Below are positions 50,275 to 62,500 of a DNA stretch of 64,000 nucleotides, one piece after another. Origin of the DNA: Rhodamnia argentea (taxonomy: Eukaryota; Streptophyta; Magnoliopsida; Myrtales; Myrtaceae). The stretch lies in assembly GCF_020921035.1 (NCBI RefSeq), contig NC_063150.1, forward strand, positions 248,001 to 312,000, written 5' to 3'. Each line of letters starts with the position of its first letter. Position 1 is the first letter of the stretch. The notes beneath the pieces are model-generated. The model saw only the letters and a program-made list of their open reading frames with translations, searched no databases and had not been told where the DNA came from. Position numbers and translations under genes: made by a program.

Positions 50275-51507
50275 ATGACGAAGGACCCGAAGGAATCGCA
50301 GTCGCATTCACAGTCCGCAAACATTTGCGATCACACCCCCGAACTCCTCTCTTCCTTCGTCGACACCTTCGTCGACTTCTCCGTCAGCGGCGGCCTCTTC
50401 TTGCTACCCTCTCCGCCGCCGCCGCCGCCGCCGCTGCAGACGCTCCACTCCGCACCCGACCGCCTCGTCGCCATTGGCGACCTCCACGGCGACCTCTCCA
50501 AGTCCAAGCAGGCCCTCGCCCTCGCCGGCCTCATCGACGGCGAGGGTAGATGGACCGGCGGCTCCTCCACCGTCGTCCAGGTCGGCGACGTCCTCGATCG
50601 TGGCGGCGACGAGCTCAAGATCCTGTACTTCCTCGAGAAATTGAAGCGGGAAGCTGCCAGGTCTGGAGGTAAGGTTATCACTATGAACGGCAATCATGAG
50701 ATTATGAATGTGGAAGGTGACTTTAGGTACGTGACCCAGCGCGGATTAGAGGAATTTAGGGTTTGGGCCGATTGGTTTAGGACTGGGAATGCTATGAAGG
50801 GGCTGTGCAAGGGTTTGAAGAAGGAGAAGGACCCTTTTGATGGGATCCCAGCGGCTTTTCCTGGCATCAAGGAGGACTTTTTTGGTGGTTTTAGATCTAG
50901 AATTGCTGCACTTCGGCCCAACGGGCCTATATCGAGTCGTTTCTTGTCGCAAAATTTGACTGTTGTGGTTGTTGGTGAATCTGTTTTTGTTCATGGAGGG
51001 ATCTTGGCGGAGCAGGCAAGTTACGGATTGGAGAGGATCAATGAAGAGGTGAGAGATTGGATTAATGGCCTGAAGGGGAGGTTCTCGCCAGTTTACATGA
51101 GAGGTAGGAATTCTTTAGTTTGGTTGAGGAAGTTCTCGGATGGGGTTGCAAAGAATTGTGATTGTTCTGCCCTTGAGCATGCTTTGGCCACGATTCCCGG
51201 GGCGAAGAGGATGATCATGGGGCATACCATCCAGGAGTTTGGGATCAATGGGGCTTGTAACAACAGGGCCATTAGGATTGATGTGGGTATGTCGGAAGGA
51301 TGTGCCAATGGTCTGCCTGAAGTTTTAGAGATAACCGGTAATTCGGAGTTGAAGATCTTGACATCCAACCCTCTTTACCAGAGTAAGCCCAAGTCTCACA
51401 TAGGTGATGATAGGAAGAGTGGGCTCGGCTTGTTACTCCAAGAAGGGGGACAGAGGCAAGTGGATGTGAAGGCCGAAATGTCCCAAAGGCCAGTCTCTCT
51501 GAATTAA
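50275..51507 (+). CDS. SLP2: Shewanella-like protein phosphatase 2 (SLP2), intronless
   Basis: A single 410-codon frame with all PPP-type metallophosphatase motifs: GDLHGD at 68-73, GDVLDRG at 104-110, GNHE at 139-142, a VHGG near 238 and GHT further on, which bind the two-metal centre. The N-terminus (CDHTPELLSSFVDTFVDFSVSGG) and stretches such as RWTGGSSTVVQVGDVLDRGG, WIN GLKG and RIDVGMSEGC match plant SLP2 (At1g18480 type) rather than SLP1, which has a plastid transit peptide. No transit peptide is visible. SLP phosphatases are of bacterial ancestry and, in Arabidopsis, SLP2 is a tyrosine-type phosphatase linked to germination. The start ATG at 50275 is chosen because homology begins just after it; a proline run (46-53) is a species-specific feature. 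Confidence 0.95.
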   Translation: MTKDPKESQSHSQSANICDHTPELLSSFVDTFVDFSVSGGLFLLPSPPPPPPPLQTLHSAPDRLVAIGDLHGDLSKSKQALALAGLIDGEGRWTGGSSTVVQVGDVLDRGGDELKILYFLEKLKREAARSGGKVITMNGNHEIMNVEGDFRYVTQRGLEEFRVWADWFRTGNAMKGLCKGLKKEKDPFDGIPAAFPGIKEDFFGGFRSRIAALRPNGPISSRFLSQNLTVVVVGESVFVHGGILAEQASYGLERINEEVRDWINGLKGRFSPVYMRGRNSLVWLRKFSDGVAKNCDCSALEHALATIPGAKRMIMGHTIQEFGINGACNNRAIRIDVGMSEGCANGLPEVLEITGNSELKILTSNPLYQSKPKSHIGDDRKSGLGLLLQEGGQRQVDVKAEMSQRPVSLN

Positions 51508-52735
51508 ATAGTTTTACAGAATTAGTTCCAGAGGATATCGCTTGACAATGTCGGGTTATATAGTACGGTATTCGACTTTAGATGGCCATTCACCTTGTTT
51601 ACCATTAAGAATGAATAAACTTATTTATGAGAGCCTTCTATATGATGTTCAGATTGTAGCTGGAAAGAGTAGACCAACTATTTTCAGATGAAGGCTTTGA
51701 AATCTGTAATTCATTTATTATGAATAGGGTATAATCAAAGTATAAATGCATTCCCGGAACGTCATAGTTTTACTTTGTACTGCGAAGTTGATTTTTCCCT
51801 TTCCCTTCTTCCCCCTTTTCTTTATTTCATGTCAAATGTTGCTGCAAAACTACAGAAAATTGCAGCCCAAATGCAACTATACATGCTTGAATTTCATAGA
51901 AGTTCATTGGCATTTGTAAGTTGATTTGACTCAATCGGTATTTGACTATTTCGTTGTTGCTAAAATTTAGCCTCCAGCACTGTTTGTCAATAGAGCATCT
52001 GTCTTAGTTTTATTAGGAGAGTACATACACCCTTTCTGCTATGTGTGTTAGGAAGCATCAAATGTTCTCATAAGATTTTAGAAATCGGAATTTGTCAAAT
52101 GTTTCATGTGAATGAAATGGGTAACTGAGTTGGGTTGGATTGTGGTAGTAGATTTAATTAGCTGGAATATTCTAACCGAGGACCGGAGATTGTCCAACAG
52201 GCTTTGGAGTTGCCATATAACATATTTGATCAAGCCAAAGGATGTCAATAATTGTAGGGAAGCTTGTTTGCAAGAAATTTAGCTATTAAAACTGTTTTTT
52301 CCAATTTTATTATGGCTTCTCTACCAGATACGCCACCACAACAAGAGCAACAGCTAAATGACGATTGTTTCTTTTCTCAATTGTGATCTCGGTCCATTAT
52401 TCTCTTTTCAAAGATCAAGTATCCATAAACCTCGTAAGTTCATTAAGTACATATTTCTCAGGCTATCCTAGTACAACTCAATAAATATTCGGGCTTAATG
52501 TGTGGAGATCTTTTACATAAGCCTCTGCAATGATATATGCACCAGTTTGACTACACAGATCAGTCCACCGCTAATATTTTCTCAAACATGCGGAGATACA
52601 GAGTCTGTGGGCTGAATAGATCATGTCACTGCTCTACTCCCACATTACTGGAGATTTTCTTATCATCATCTAAATATCTTGTGACTACAGGCTTGAGAAA
52701 GACTGATTCCAACCGATATATGGGAAATTCCTGCC
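51508..52735. other. 3' flank of SLP2, no other gene
   Basis: Ordinary AT-rich DNA that should hold the SLP2 3' UTR. Open frames after 52.5 kb lie antisense to the desaturase relic. Confidence 0.55.
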
Positions 52736-54106
52736 CTAAAGCTTCACTTGTCTCTCAGAAATCCAGCTGTAGGGAATAGTGAGTGCTTCCTCGTCCCTTT
52801 CCGAAGCTCTCGTCTCCAGCCTTCTTACTTTTGGTATCAAACTGCAGACGTAATCTTGGGCTCTCCTTCCCTCCGCTGAAAGTCCATTCAGATCCTCCAC
52901 CTTCCACCTTCCCACTAGAAACTCTGGAACATCTGCATAGTCCTTTGCTGTGTAAACGCCGAGCTTCTGTACAACGGTCGAGTAATGGGAGAAAATGTTG
53001 TCATCACAACCATCGGACGTCAAATGAGCTGGCATAGTGATTCTCTTTCTCATCATGTTGGCAAGTGCCAAGACAGTGCCATCTGGATCGATCTCGAAGA
53101 GCTTCACCATGATTCTGTCTAGGCTGCTTGATGACGCTTCTCATCTGAAGCAATTGTACCACAAATTTGAGCCAATTTCATGTCTCCATGTGCCTTGGCA
53201 AGCCTGCCGGTGTTTCCGTGAGAAATAGATGTGAAGAGGTAGGGACTGTTTTCCGTTTGAGGATCCTGGGACAAGAATATAGAGAGGTAGTTAGCCCCAG
53301 CAAGTCCAGAGCTGCCTTAAATTTTGGTGGCATCTGTCTCAAGACTCTCAACTGATTCTTGTGGAATGAGAATCTTGAAGTGTAAAGTCATGTGCATAAA
53401 TCACTGTTCAATTGCAGAGGCGTGACTTAAATTTGAAGATGACAATCAACATTAAGAGTTGCGATGGTCATATATGTTAACCAACATGATTCCAGTGCAT
53501 TCAGCGTCTCTGAGAAGCTGAAGATTTGCGTGCATATGAGTATGATTTTGTGCTGGGGGACTTACATATTAGTTGGTCATAGCAGAGGTAGGATCTCACC
53601 ATCCCCGGCCCGATCAAATATTGAATCGTTCTCTCAATTCGCTTCATGTCCACTCGTCCAGACAAGTATAAGTACTTGATCAGGAGGTCACCGTGTCTGT
53701 TCTCCACCGCAGTCCATGCCCTCGTCCAGACGGCCCAAGGTGTTAGGCTCGAAGCGGTCTCATCTCTAACTCCGTCCAAAGTACTAAGCAGTATCTGATA
53801 AGTAGGAAGGGCTTCTTCTGTTATCATGCTTCCAACCAAAGCAACAAAGTAGTCATCACTTCATCAGGGATTTCCCTAGCCCTCTCCCTAAGTTCATTCA
53901 CTTGTTCTTCAAATCCATCCGACCCCAGGTCCGGCAGAAAGTCTTGCGGTTGCCGACAATTCTCGACTGGCTTCAAGTGAACCGATACATTCTTCTCCGC
54001 CCAATCCTCCAGGGATTTGAATATTTCGATCTTTTCGGGTGGCATGGAGTGGGTTACCTGAACATGCACCACCCAGTGAGGAACATAAGGATTCTTGACG
54101 CTCTCC
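52736..54106 (-). pseudogene. Stearoyl-ACP desaturase pseudogene lacking exon 1
   Basis: Exon 2 relic 54106-53600 and exon 3 relic 53265-52736 match the intact desaturase at 59.5-63.9 kb. Exon 2 keeps its AG acceptor (tgcag/GGAGAGCGTC) and donor, and codes [21 protein letters not shown] and, after a break, [11 protein letters not shown] and ENRHGD. An 8-base duplication in ATCCCTGATGA...GTGATGACTAC shifts the frame where the intact gene reads IPDDYF. Exon 3 lacks the part coding [12 protein letters not shown] and has a stop after DEKRHQAA. The transit-peptide exon is absent in the 5.4 kb upstream. Introns are retained, so it arose by DNA duplication. It ends with the conserved SERQVKL. Confidence 0.92.
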
Positions 54107-55145
54107 CTGCATTACACATACGAATAGTTAGTGATATCGTATGGTTCGTTACAAGCAGGAAGCAAATTTGAAAAAAAAGACACACCGCCGCCCCACCACT
54201 GGTGCGGGGTCCCCACCATCTCGACAAGGGCTGCCGCCCCACGGCTAACCAAAGGTGAGGGCCTGTGTTCCTCGCTCATGATTGGGTGGGGGTCGCCAGC
54301 CCTTGCCCTTACTAGGGCGAGCGTACCCTCTCCTGATTTCGGCGAGGGCCAGCAAGCCCTAGTCGAGGCGCCGACGACCCCGCCAGCTTTCGCTGACGCC
54401 CCACCAGCAGGAGCTCTACAGCTCGTGTGTGCATTTAAAAAAAAAAAGAGAAGAAAAAGGGAAAAACAAAGAAAAATGAAACAAATATAAAAAGAAGGTA
54501 AAATGACCAAAATGCTCTTGAAATTAGACAGTTTTTTAAGATTATATAATCACTTTAGACCCTTATTTAAAATAAAATTCACTTCAGGTCATTTTTTGAG
54601 AAAATGAAGGCACTTCAAGTCTTTATTTGAAATAATATTCACTTCATGCCTTCATTTGAAAATTTCCTGAGGAAATCATGAAAGATCATAGTTTTATCCG
54701 TGAAAATTCACATTTTAGGCACATGCAAACGGAAAAAATAGACGGAGGGTTGACGGCTAAAACAAAAATAAAAGCTCCGGGATCTTATATGATGGCTGAA
54801 ACAATTGACTAAATCGGGTCGTGGAACTCACATAATCAATGCTTGTAAGAGATCTAATTAATCGCGAATTTTGGGTGCTGGCAACTTTTCAATGCTATGG
54901 AGACATTGTTAAGCATGCTCAATTGTACTTTCAATTCATTAGCTACTATCATATATCATGATGGTCATTTGCCTGATTTCCGAGACGTTGCATGCGCGCA
55001 ATGGTCCTTCCAAAGTCTCAAAGTGGAACCACCACGTGAGCGGTCGTGAGTCCTAGTTAGAGCTTCCATTAATAAGTGGGCGCCCAAATTAATAACTCGC
55101 AATAACAAAAGGAAAATGAAACAAACAACTACTTATAAAAAAGAG
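54107..55145. other. Intergenic with a GC-rich island
   Basis: A GC-rich island at 54180-54425 repeats ggcgagggccagcaagccct-like text and resembles the core of the 31.8-kb element in style. Open frames on both strands are composition artefacts. To its right, two copies of tYttatttRaaataaaattcacttca lie near 54563-54590 and 54620-54645. No gene was seen. Confidence 0.5.
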
Positions 55146-55779
55146 AATTAATACCACGAAAACTCTAACTGGTATACCTACAATAAATTTAGCCCAAATT
55201 AAATTTTGGATCACTAAAAATTCAAACCGATACACGCATGGTGCATTTACCCTGCGTCGGTTCTCGTCAGATTTTGCTGTGAAATTGCTAATTTGGATGA
55301 CACATGGCAATTATTCAATTGAGGCGGCTAGTACATGTGAAAACCCATAAATCTCTCTTTTTGTTTCTTCAATTACCTCTCATCTTTCTGACCTCTCTTT
55401 TGAAAACAAATAGAGCTCGTTCACCTCTCCCCCTCGGAACACAAAAAATCCTAGATTATCTTCTCCTTCATCATCGTCTTCACTTGATTAGGCATCAAAA
55501 CTCGTTCGAGCATGTTGAAGTTGACGAATACTTCAAGGACCCTTATTTCTCATATAAGGCACGTCCACGTGAGTTTAGGAAAACTAAAGTATGAATCGAC
55601 GACATATGACCCTTGCGCATGAAATGCGAGGGTTTGAGAGCAACGCCCCTGAAATGGAGGTCCCGCTACCCTGTTAGAGGGCAAGGGTTCTACTCCCCGG
55701 TGAGTAGACAGTTACCCTTATTGCCGGTGAGAGGGTGGCGGTTCGAGGCAGCGCTCCTGAAACAACAATGGATTTGGGC

Positions 55780-56090
55780 TTGTGTTTAAGTTGGTCCATT
55801 TGTTGTGGGATTAAAGAGGTTTGGATAGACTTAGGTTTTAGATCCATTTTTTAGGTCATATATATTGTACTCGTATGAGAGATCATTGCAACGAGTTATG
55901 CAACTATAAAACTAAATCTTAGTGAAATCTCTTTACGGGACGTAGCCCTATTTTGAGATGAACCCGAGTAAATTGTGCTTCATCTATTTTTTTATTATCT
56001 GTGTAATTGTTCTGATTCAGATTAAGATACAACCCATCGGAGCATATCTTTATCTCTAGTAATTTTCTCATCTTCAAATTTTTTGGGGCT
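55780..56090 (+). mobile_element. Fossil LTR fragment, probably Copia type, inside the long-inverted-repeat element
   Basis: Text such as atattgtactcgtatgagagatcattg, followed by agtgaaatctctttacgggacgtagccc and aacccgagtaaattgtgcttc, resembles the R-U5 part of plant Copia LTRs. Only a fragment is present, without internal domains. It is broken and probably old, and nested in the MULE-like element. Confidence 0.45.
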
Positions 56091-56311
56091 TGTTTGGCAA
56101 ACTCATCCAAATCACTAAATTAGGATGTTAATGGCTTCAATTGAAAGTGATTCGCAGAGAAATGAGATCCGAAAAAAAAAAAAAAAAAAGGAGAGAAGAT
56201 TACCATGGATAAAAGTGTACTCAAACGAATTCCAATGCCTAATCATGAAGACGCGGGTGACAATGAAGGAGGGTGCTTGATGGAGAGCAAGACCTTTGAA
56301 TTTTTTTACTT

Positions 56312-56333
56312 TGAGAGAGAGAGAGAGAGAGAG
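56312..56333. repeat. GA microsatellite
   Basis: Eleven GA units inside the long-inverted-repeat element. Confidence 0.9.
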
Positions 56334-56640
56334 CCCTGTTTGTTTTTAAATTAGAGCTAATTGAAGAAACAAAAAGAGGGAGTACGTCAACTGAGTTATT
56401 TTAATATGTCATCCAACTCTGCAATTTCACGGTAAAATTTGACTGAAGTTGACGAATGGTAAATGTGTTATGCATATACTGGTTTGAAGTTTTTAGTGAC
56501 CCCAAAAACTAGTTTCGGGTAAATTTATCACCAATATAATAGTTTACAGTTTTAAGTGATCCAAAAACTATTTTCGGATAAATTTGATACACAAATACCT
56601 ATTTGGGATTATTTGTGACATTAATCTAATAATCTATTTG

Positions 56641-59520
56641 TTAATTAGGCAAACCATCGTTATCGCACACGTGTAACTATTGTTTCAGAAGTCGAAAATC
56701 TATGTGCTTAACGATGTCTTGATAGCATCAAAAAGTTGTCTGGACCCGACCTAGGATCAACCGGATATTTTACAAGTATTGATCAACTGAGTTCCACCGC
56801 CGGCCCTAGCAAGTTAGCGTTCTTCGCTGGGGTCAGTAAAGAGGTTTCATTTCACTCATCTTTCCTGTAAATTCATTACTCTCTAATTGAAAGATGGCTC
56901 AATTTGATTCTCTTTTTTTGTCCTCTTAAGTATTTCAAGCATATCTCTTTAGTTACTCACGTTTCCTTGTTTTTCGTTTACATGAATTCTGTTGAAAATA
57001 TTGTCAAAAAAAAAAAAAAAGATGGAATTTTGCTTAAATTTGTCCAAAAAGTCCTGAACCTATTGCACTTTTATCAATGTGATCCTAAACATTGTAATTT
57101 TGCTAATTGAGTCTTAAACCTTTTCATGCTTTACCAATTGAGTCCATCCAGCTAATTTCGGCGGAAATTGCTAACGTGGATCTTGGCCTCCTACGTGGCT
57201 TAACCGACGTTGATAATTTTAAAATACTATTTTCATATTTTTTTGAGTTACTTTTTTGTTCCTTCTTTTCGTTGTGTGGTTGGCGTGAGCCAAGACGCCC
57301 TTGCCTCCCCGTGGGGGGGGTTCAAGTCCCGACCATCCGGCGTTTATGTTTGTAATTTTCGGTCAAAATTGATCGGATAGACTCAATTAGCAAAATGTGA
57401 AAAGGTTTAGGATTGAATTGACAAAATATGAAAAATTTTAGGATTAAATTGATAAATATGTAATAGATTTAAGACTTTTTGGATAATCTTGTGCAGAGCA
57501 TGAGAAGGGAGTACGAGAAATGCGTCCACATCGTGCAAAAAGTATTATATAGAGGTCGGTCCATGCCAACCCAACCTTCAAAGCTTGGGTTGGAATAAAG
57601 GAGAGACTCTGAAAGTTGCATCAATTGTGCTTTTTCCAAAGCAATTGGAGGACTCTACGAGGCTATCATGTTTGGCCCAAAAAGGAGATGCGTCGTGTAT
57701 TCTCAAAGGAGTTCGGAGGACTTTAAAAGGCGGCTATGATGTTAATGCATGAGATGCAACAATGCAGAAATATTTTTTTGACACGATAAAGGGTAGCAAG
57801 TCTACTAGGGGGACGTTATCGAATGGGTTTCGCACATCAGATTTGTTATGGGGATGGGTCGTAACTATTTCGCACCACCCGCACCCGAAGGTCTAAGGTT
57901 GGTAAGCCCGTCATTACATGGTGCACGGTAAAACTATTTTTAACTGTGCAATCCAGGTTTAGTGGCTAAAAACCGGTCTAACATTTCAAGCCAAAGCTAA
58001 GTAATAAACCCATGTCTAGATTATTTCAGTCGCTTTGCTGCGTAATAGGCATATTAAGTTATACTGGTACAAGTGCATTGTTATATGCTAATAAACATAT
58101 TATTATCCATTTCCTAACAGCTCAAATTTTTCGAAAAGAAAAAGGATTTTGTCTGCCAAGACCGATATTCCGCCTAGAATAAACCTATCGTACAATGGCC
58201 GATCAGCCTAATTTTTATCAGGCTGTGGCTTGGGACGGTAAGGACCAGTGGTAGCTGATTGAGTTCTTAACAGCTTCCACAAGTGTGTATACTACTATGT
58301 ATGATTTCTTCTTCTCTCATTTTTTGCCTTAGAGTTAACTTTGTAACCGAATTCTTCTACACGTTAACATTCTAATGGTGAAGATATAAGTTATGTTTTA
58401 CAGTGACAATACATCTAATCTCATAATTACCACAAACTGATAGAAAATGTTACTGGAATAACATAAAATTTGAACAAGATTATGAAGGTGTCACCGTTTC
58501 CAAATAACTACTTATATCGGTTGAAATAACCAGTCAATGAAAAAAGGTCTCATTACCGACGACAATTTATGTTTCAATGTTTTCAAGACGTTAAAAAGTT
58601 CATCCATTTTCGCGAGCGATATAAACAATCACCTTCAGGAAAATGTTTTCCAAATAATTCATTTTTCGCGAAGCAAACGAAGCATTGATGAATGAATTTT
58701 CTGCAAACAATCTTTGCTTGGACAATGACTAATGACATTTCAAGACTTAAATTGAATTGTGATGAGACACATACATAAAAGCATTTGCAAATGTGGAGAA
58801 GAAGACAACTTTGAAAGAGAGGCCTGCACCGATTGAAAACTTCACTCACTAAAGTTTGGTATACTTCATTAAGTTTCTTGTTTTTATTTTAAGTTAGACG
58901 GTGGAGAGAGGGATTTTCATGCCTTTTTAACTCCTGTTTCTTTTGTTTTTTTTTTTTTAATTTTATTTTGGGCAATACATTGTATGGTCTCCACCTGCAT
59001 AAACTGAAGTTAGAATTACCGGCACAATCAGCTTGAGCAGGAGAATTTATGAGCAGGGACTAGATAATTCACGTACGATTGGGAACCAAGTGGGCCATGA
59101 TTTATGCAGGCTGGGGGAGGCCAGAGGACACTTGAACAATAGACAGACTAAGACCAAATGCCCTGTAATAAAATGGTGATAAAGAAGAGACATGGCATGA
59201 AATAGGTGTGAGAGAGATTGTCATCATCTTCAAAATTGCAAGAGACTATTTTTGCTTACACTCTTACGGGCAATTGAAAGAGCCAACCCAATTCGCAGAA
59301 AAAAAGAAAGAAAAAAAAAAAAGAAACAGACACCGTCATCTTAGGACTCTTAACACCACCAAAGAGAAACAACTGTATCTACAAGCAAACCACAAATTCC
59401 TCTCCTCACATCACTTTGCAGAAATTTGAAAGGACTCATTGTGATTTGATACTTTTTTGATCCAGTAGAAGCTCGAGAGATAGACCCGGTACTGATCGAA
59501 ATATAGGAAATCTTTCCACC
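56641..59520. other. Intergenic between the desaturase relic and the intact gene
   Basis: Contains the inverted-repeat element at 57.04-57.49 kb and, at about 58440-58690, aaaatgttttcc-type text common in plant MITEs without clear ends. No gene and no exon 1 for the desaturase relic were recognised. Confidence 0.5.
57036..57490. mobile_element. Element with ~85-bp inverted repeats
   Basis: The left end TTGTCCAAAAAGTCCTGAACC, continued by tattgcacttttatcaatgtgatcctaaa, mirrors the right end, which reversed reads TTATCCAAAAAGTCTTAAATC and tattacatatttatcaatttaatcctaaa. The middle is non-coding and includes ggttcaagtcccgacc at 57310-57325, a tRNA-T-loop-like string. Probably a non-autonomous Mutator- or fold-back-type element. 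No clear target duplication. Confidence 0.65.
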
Positions 59521-62500
59521 TTAAAGCTTCACTTGTCTATCGAAAATCCAGCTGAATGGAACAGTGGGTCCTTCCTTGGCCCTTCCCTGAGCTCTCTCCT
59601 CCAGCCTTCTAATTCTTGGCGGCAGCCCGCAAACATAATCCTGAGCTTTCCTTCCCTCAGCTGAAAGTCCAGTGAGATTCTCCACCTTCCACCTTCCCAC
59701 CAGAAACTCCAAGATGTCGGCATAGTCCTTGGCTGTGTATATGCCTAGTCGCTGAGCAACGGCCGAGAAATGGTCAAAAAGGTTGTCATCATTACCGTCG
59801 TACATCAAATGAGCCGGCATAGAGATTTTCTTCCTCATCATGTCAGCAAATGCCAAGACAGTGCCATCCGGATCGATTTCATAGAGCTTCTCCACGATCT
59901 TGGTGTAGGCTGTTTCGTGGCGCTTCTCATCTGATGCAATTGTGCCACAAATTTGAGCCAATTTCAAGTCCCCATGTTCCTTGGCAAGCCTGGCAGTGTT
60001 TCCATGAGAAATGAATGTCGCTCTTTCTTGGAATGAAGTGTAAATGAAGCCAAGGTAGGGGCTGTTTTCTGTTCGAGGATCCTAGTAGCAGACGGGATAT
60101 AGCCCCAGTTAGTAGAATAAGATGAAAACAATCGTATGTAGCATCAGCATAGCTAATGGCACCTTCAACAACTAGCGGTAATGTAGTAATTCCAAGATCA
60201 AATCAAAGTCCAACAACAGACACACAACTTAAAATTGAATGTCAGACATTAAGTATTGCAGCAGAGGGAGGAGGAGCAAATAGTTCAGAAAAATCAGAAA
60301 ATTCAGTTGAATGCTTCTCAACTCACGTGGACCTATCTTTGCCTGTATCCTATGTTATCATCAATAAAGGAGTGCACTTTAAGTGTCTTTTTTTAACTGC
60401 TAAGGTTTGGCGTGCATGTGAGTATGATTTTGTGCTGTGGGCATGTATATCTATTGGGATATAGCTCTATGAACTCACCATCCCTGACCCGATCAAATAC
60501 TGAATTGTTTTCTCAATTTGCCTCATGTCCACTCTTCCAGATAAGTACAAGTACTTATTCAGGAGGTCACCATGCCTGTTCTCCTCTGCAGTCCATGCCC
60601 TTGTCCAAATGGCCCAAGATGTTGGGCTTGCACCTGTCTCATCTCGAACTCCATCCAAGGTGTTAAGCATTGTCTGATAAGTAGGGAGAGCTTCTTCTGT
60701 TATCATGTCTCCAACCAAAACGACAAAGTAATCATCAGGAATTTCCTTAGCCCTCTCCCTCAGTTCCCTAACTTGGTCTTCAAATCCATCAGATGCAGGA
60801 TCTGGCAGAAAATCCTGTGGTTGCCAACATTTTTCAACAGGCCTCAAGTGAACTAATATGTTCTCCTCAGCCCAATCCTCCAGGGATTTGAATATTTCAA
60901 TCTTTTGGGGTGGCATGGAGTGGGTTACTTGGACATGCACCTCCCGAGGGGGCATAAAAGCCTTCTTGACACTCTCAACCTCCCTGCATCAAGCATAAGA
61001 AGAGGAGCTGATCATCGACATTTCATTACAAGCAGGAAAACATGGATGTCAGATCTAGTTAACAACGTCGAATCTAGGATGCTTTCCACTCAGTCAAATG
61101 ATTTAACAAAAAAAGTTTGTGGGCTCACATGGACATCTCATGTAAAATATGTTCTAATGTGAATACTATATGCAGGAATGTAACGTCAACAAGGAGACTG
61201 ATCAAAGTACTTCAAAATAACTACTTTGGCTCACATTAATTCCCCAGTGAAATTATTTGCAAATGTATACTCACTGATCCCATGATATGCTTTTTATATT
61301 ACCAATTTCCATATCACCAACCATTTCGTGAAAACAGCAAAAGCCATGCCGGACTAAACAACTTTCCAGGAGTGTCGTGACTTTTAGGCAAAGTGTATGA
61401 TTTAGGATAAAAAGAGCAGTGTTCATTGAGAGGTTCTTCATTTTGACTCCCTCAAAAAACTTCGAAAGTCTCACATCCACCTTCATAGCCATCTCAACTG
61501 TCTTCCATTACATGTCGGTCTACTTGGGTGTGAAAAGATCAATCTAATTCATTTCATCAATGTACTTATGCAGCAAAAGGGTAAGAAGTTGCTAAGTATA
61601 TAGCCTCTGGCCTCTTCCTAAATTGCATATGTGGAAATACTCAAGTGAGACAATGTTGAAATTTCCAAAGTTAATGCATTGATTTGAAGATTTTCTAGGA
61701 TCTTGCGATCCCCAATCTGATCCTACAATCAGATCCTCAGATACCTCCCTACGATCCTACCTAGAATCCCGACCCTGACAACCTTGGTTGCAATCCCATG
61801 AACAATTAACTTTAGACAAGTGATCACAGATCAAGCTAAGTTACACCTTTAATATTGATGAAATGAATCAACATTGATTTTTAAGAGAGTCAAAGTAGTC
61901 CATGACTGTACCAAGGCAGTATCATTATTGAGAATAAAAGCCAAACGTACGAATCCAATCAGCCGTAGACATTCATTTTTCTCCTAATGCTTGAAATTGG
62001 AACAAATTAATTATGATAGGATTTTTTTTTCTCAACATAGGAAAAAAAAAAACGAGAAAAAAAACAAACTAATCAGATCCCTAAAGAGAAGCATCCACAG
62101 CGGGAGATCACAAGACAGGAAGCTAGCCCACTTTGACAAGGAATGTGGGACAGGACTACATCAGAGTAGCTTACTGATAACTACCAAACCAAGAAAAAAG
62201 GCAAATGGGAACATTACTGCAAAAGATATTAGACTCATGGTCACAAAGCATAGAAGCACACAAGCATGACCCACAGCGACAAGTCACTCCAAGTCAAAGA
62301 ACCACCACCTAAGGCCCACAATATGGAAGGAGCTGAAAGAAACCCAAGACTCCTTGCCTTAAATACCAAACTCAATCAACTACTTCATTGATGTTTACAG
62401 GAGAATCGAGAATTGGACAACAGGGAGGGAAAAAAAACTACAGGAACATAAGAAACCATCTAGATGAGAAAAAGATCATTTGAAATCCCATTGGTTAGGC

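Larger units (their letters stand above)
55146..56635. mobile_element. Long-inverted-repeat element, 1.5 kb (MULE-like)
   Basis: The left arm (about 55146-55315: ttaataccacgaaaactc, aactggtatacct, ggatcactaaaaattcaaaccgatacacgc, tttaccctgcgtcg, ttttgctgtgaaattgc, ttggatgacacat) is mirrored by the right arm (about 56400-56635), which reversed reads ttaatgtcacaaataatccc, ggatcacttaaaactgtaaac, aaaaacttcaaaccagtatatgc, tttaccattcgtc, ttttaccgtgaaattgc, ttggatgacatatt. Such long inverted repeats fit Mutator-like elements. No transposase is present. A fossil LTR fragment sits inside. A clean 9-bp target duplication was not found. Confidence 0.7.

Noticed and set aside
50205-50697. Pro/Arg-rich open frames overlapping SLP2
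   Set aside because: Composition artefacts of the GC-rich 5' part of SLP2; the accepted frame has all phosphatase motifs.
53464-54171. Plus-strand open frames over the desaturase relic
   Set aside because: Antisense shadows of the relic exon 2.
54112-54510. 132- and 119-codon frames on opposite strands
   Set aside because: They arise from a GC-rich repeat island; no protein family recognised.
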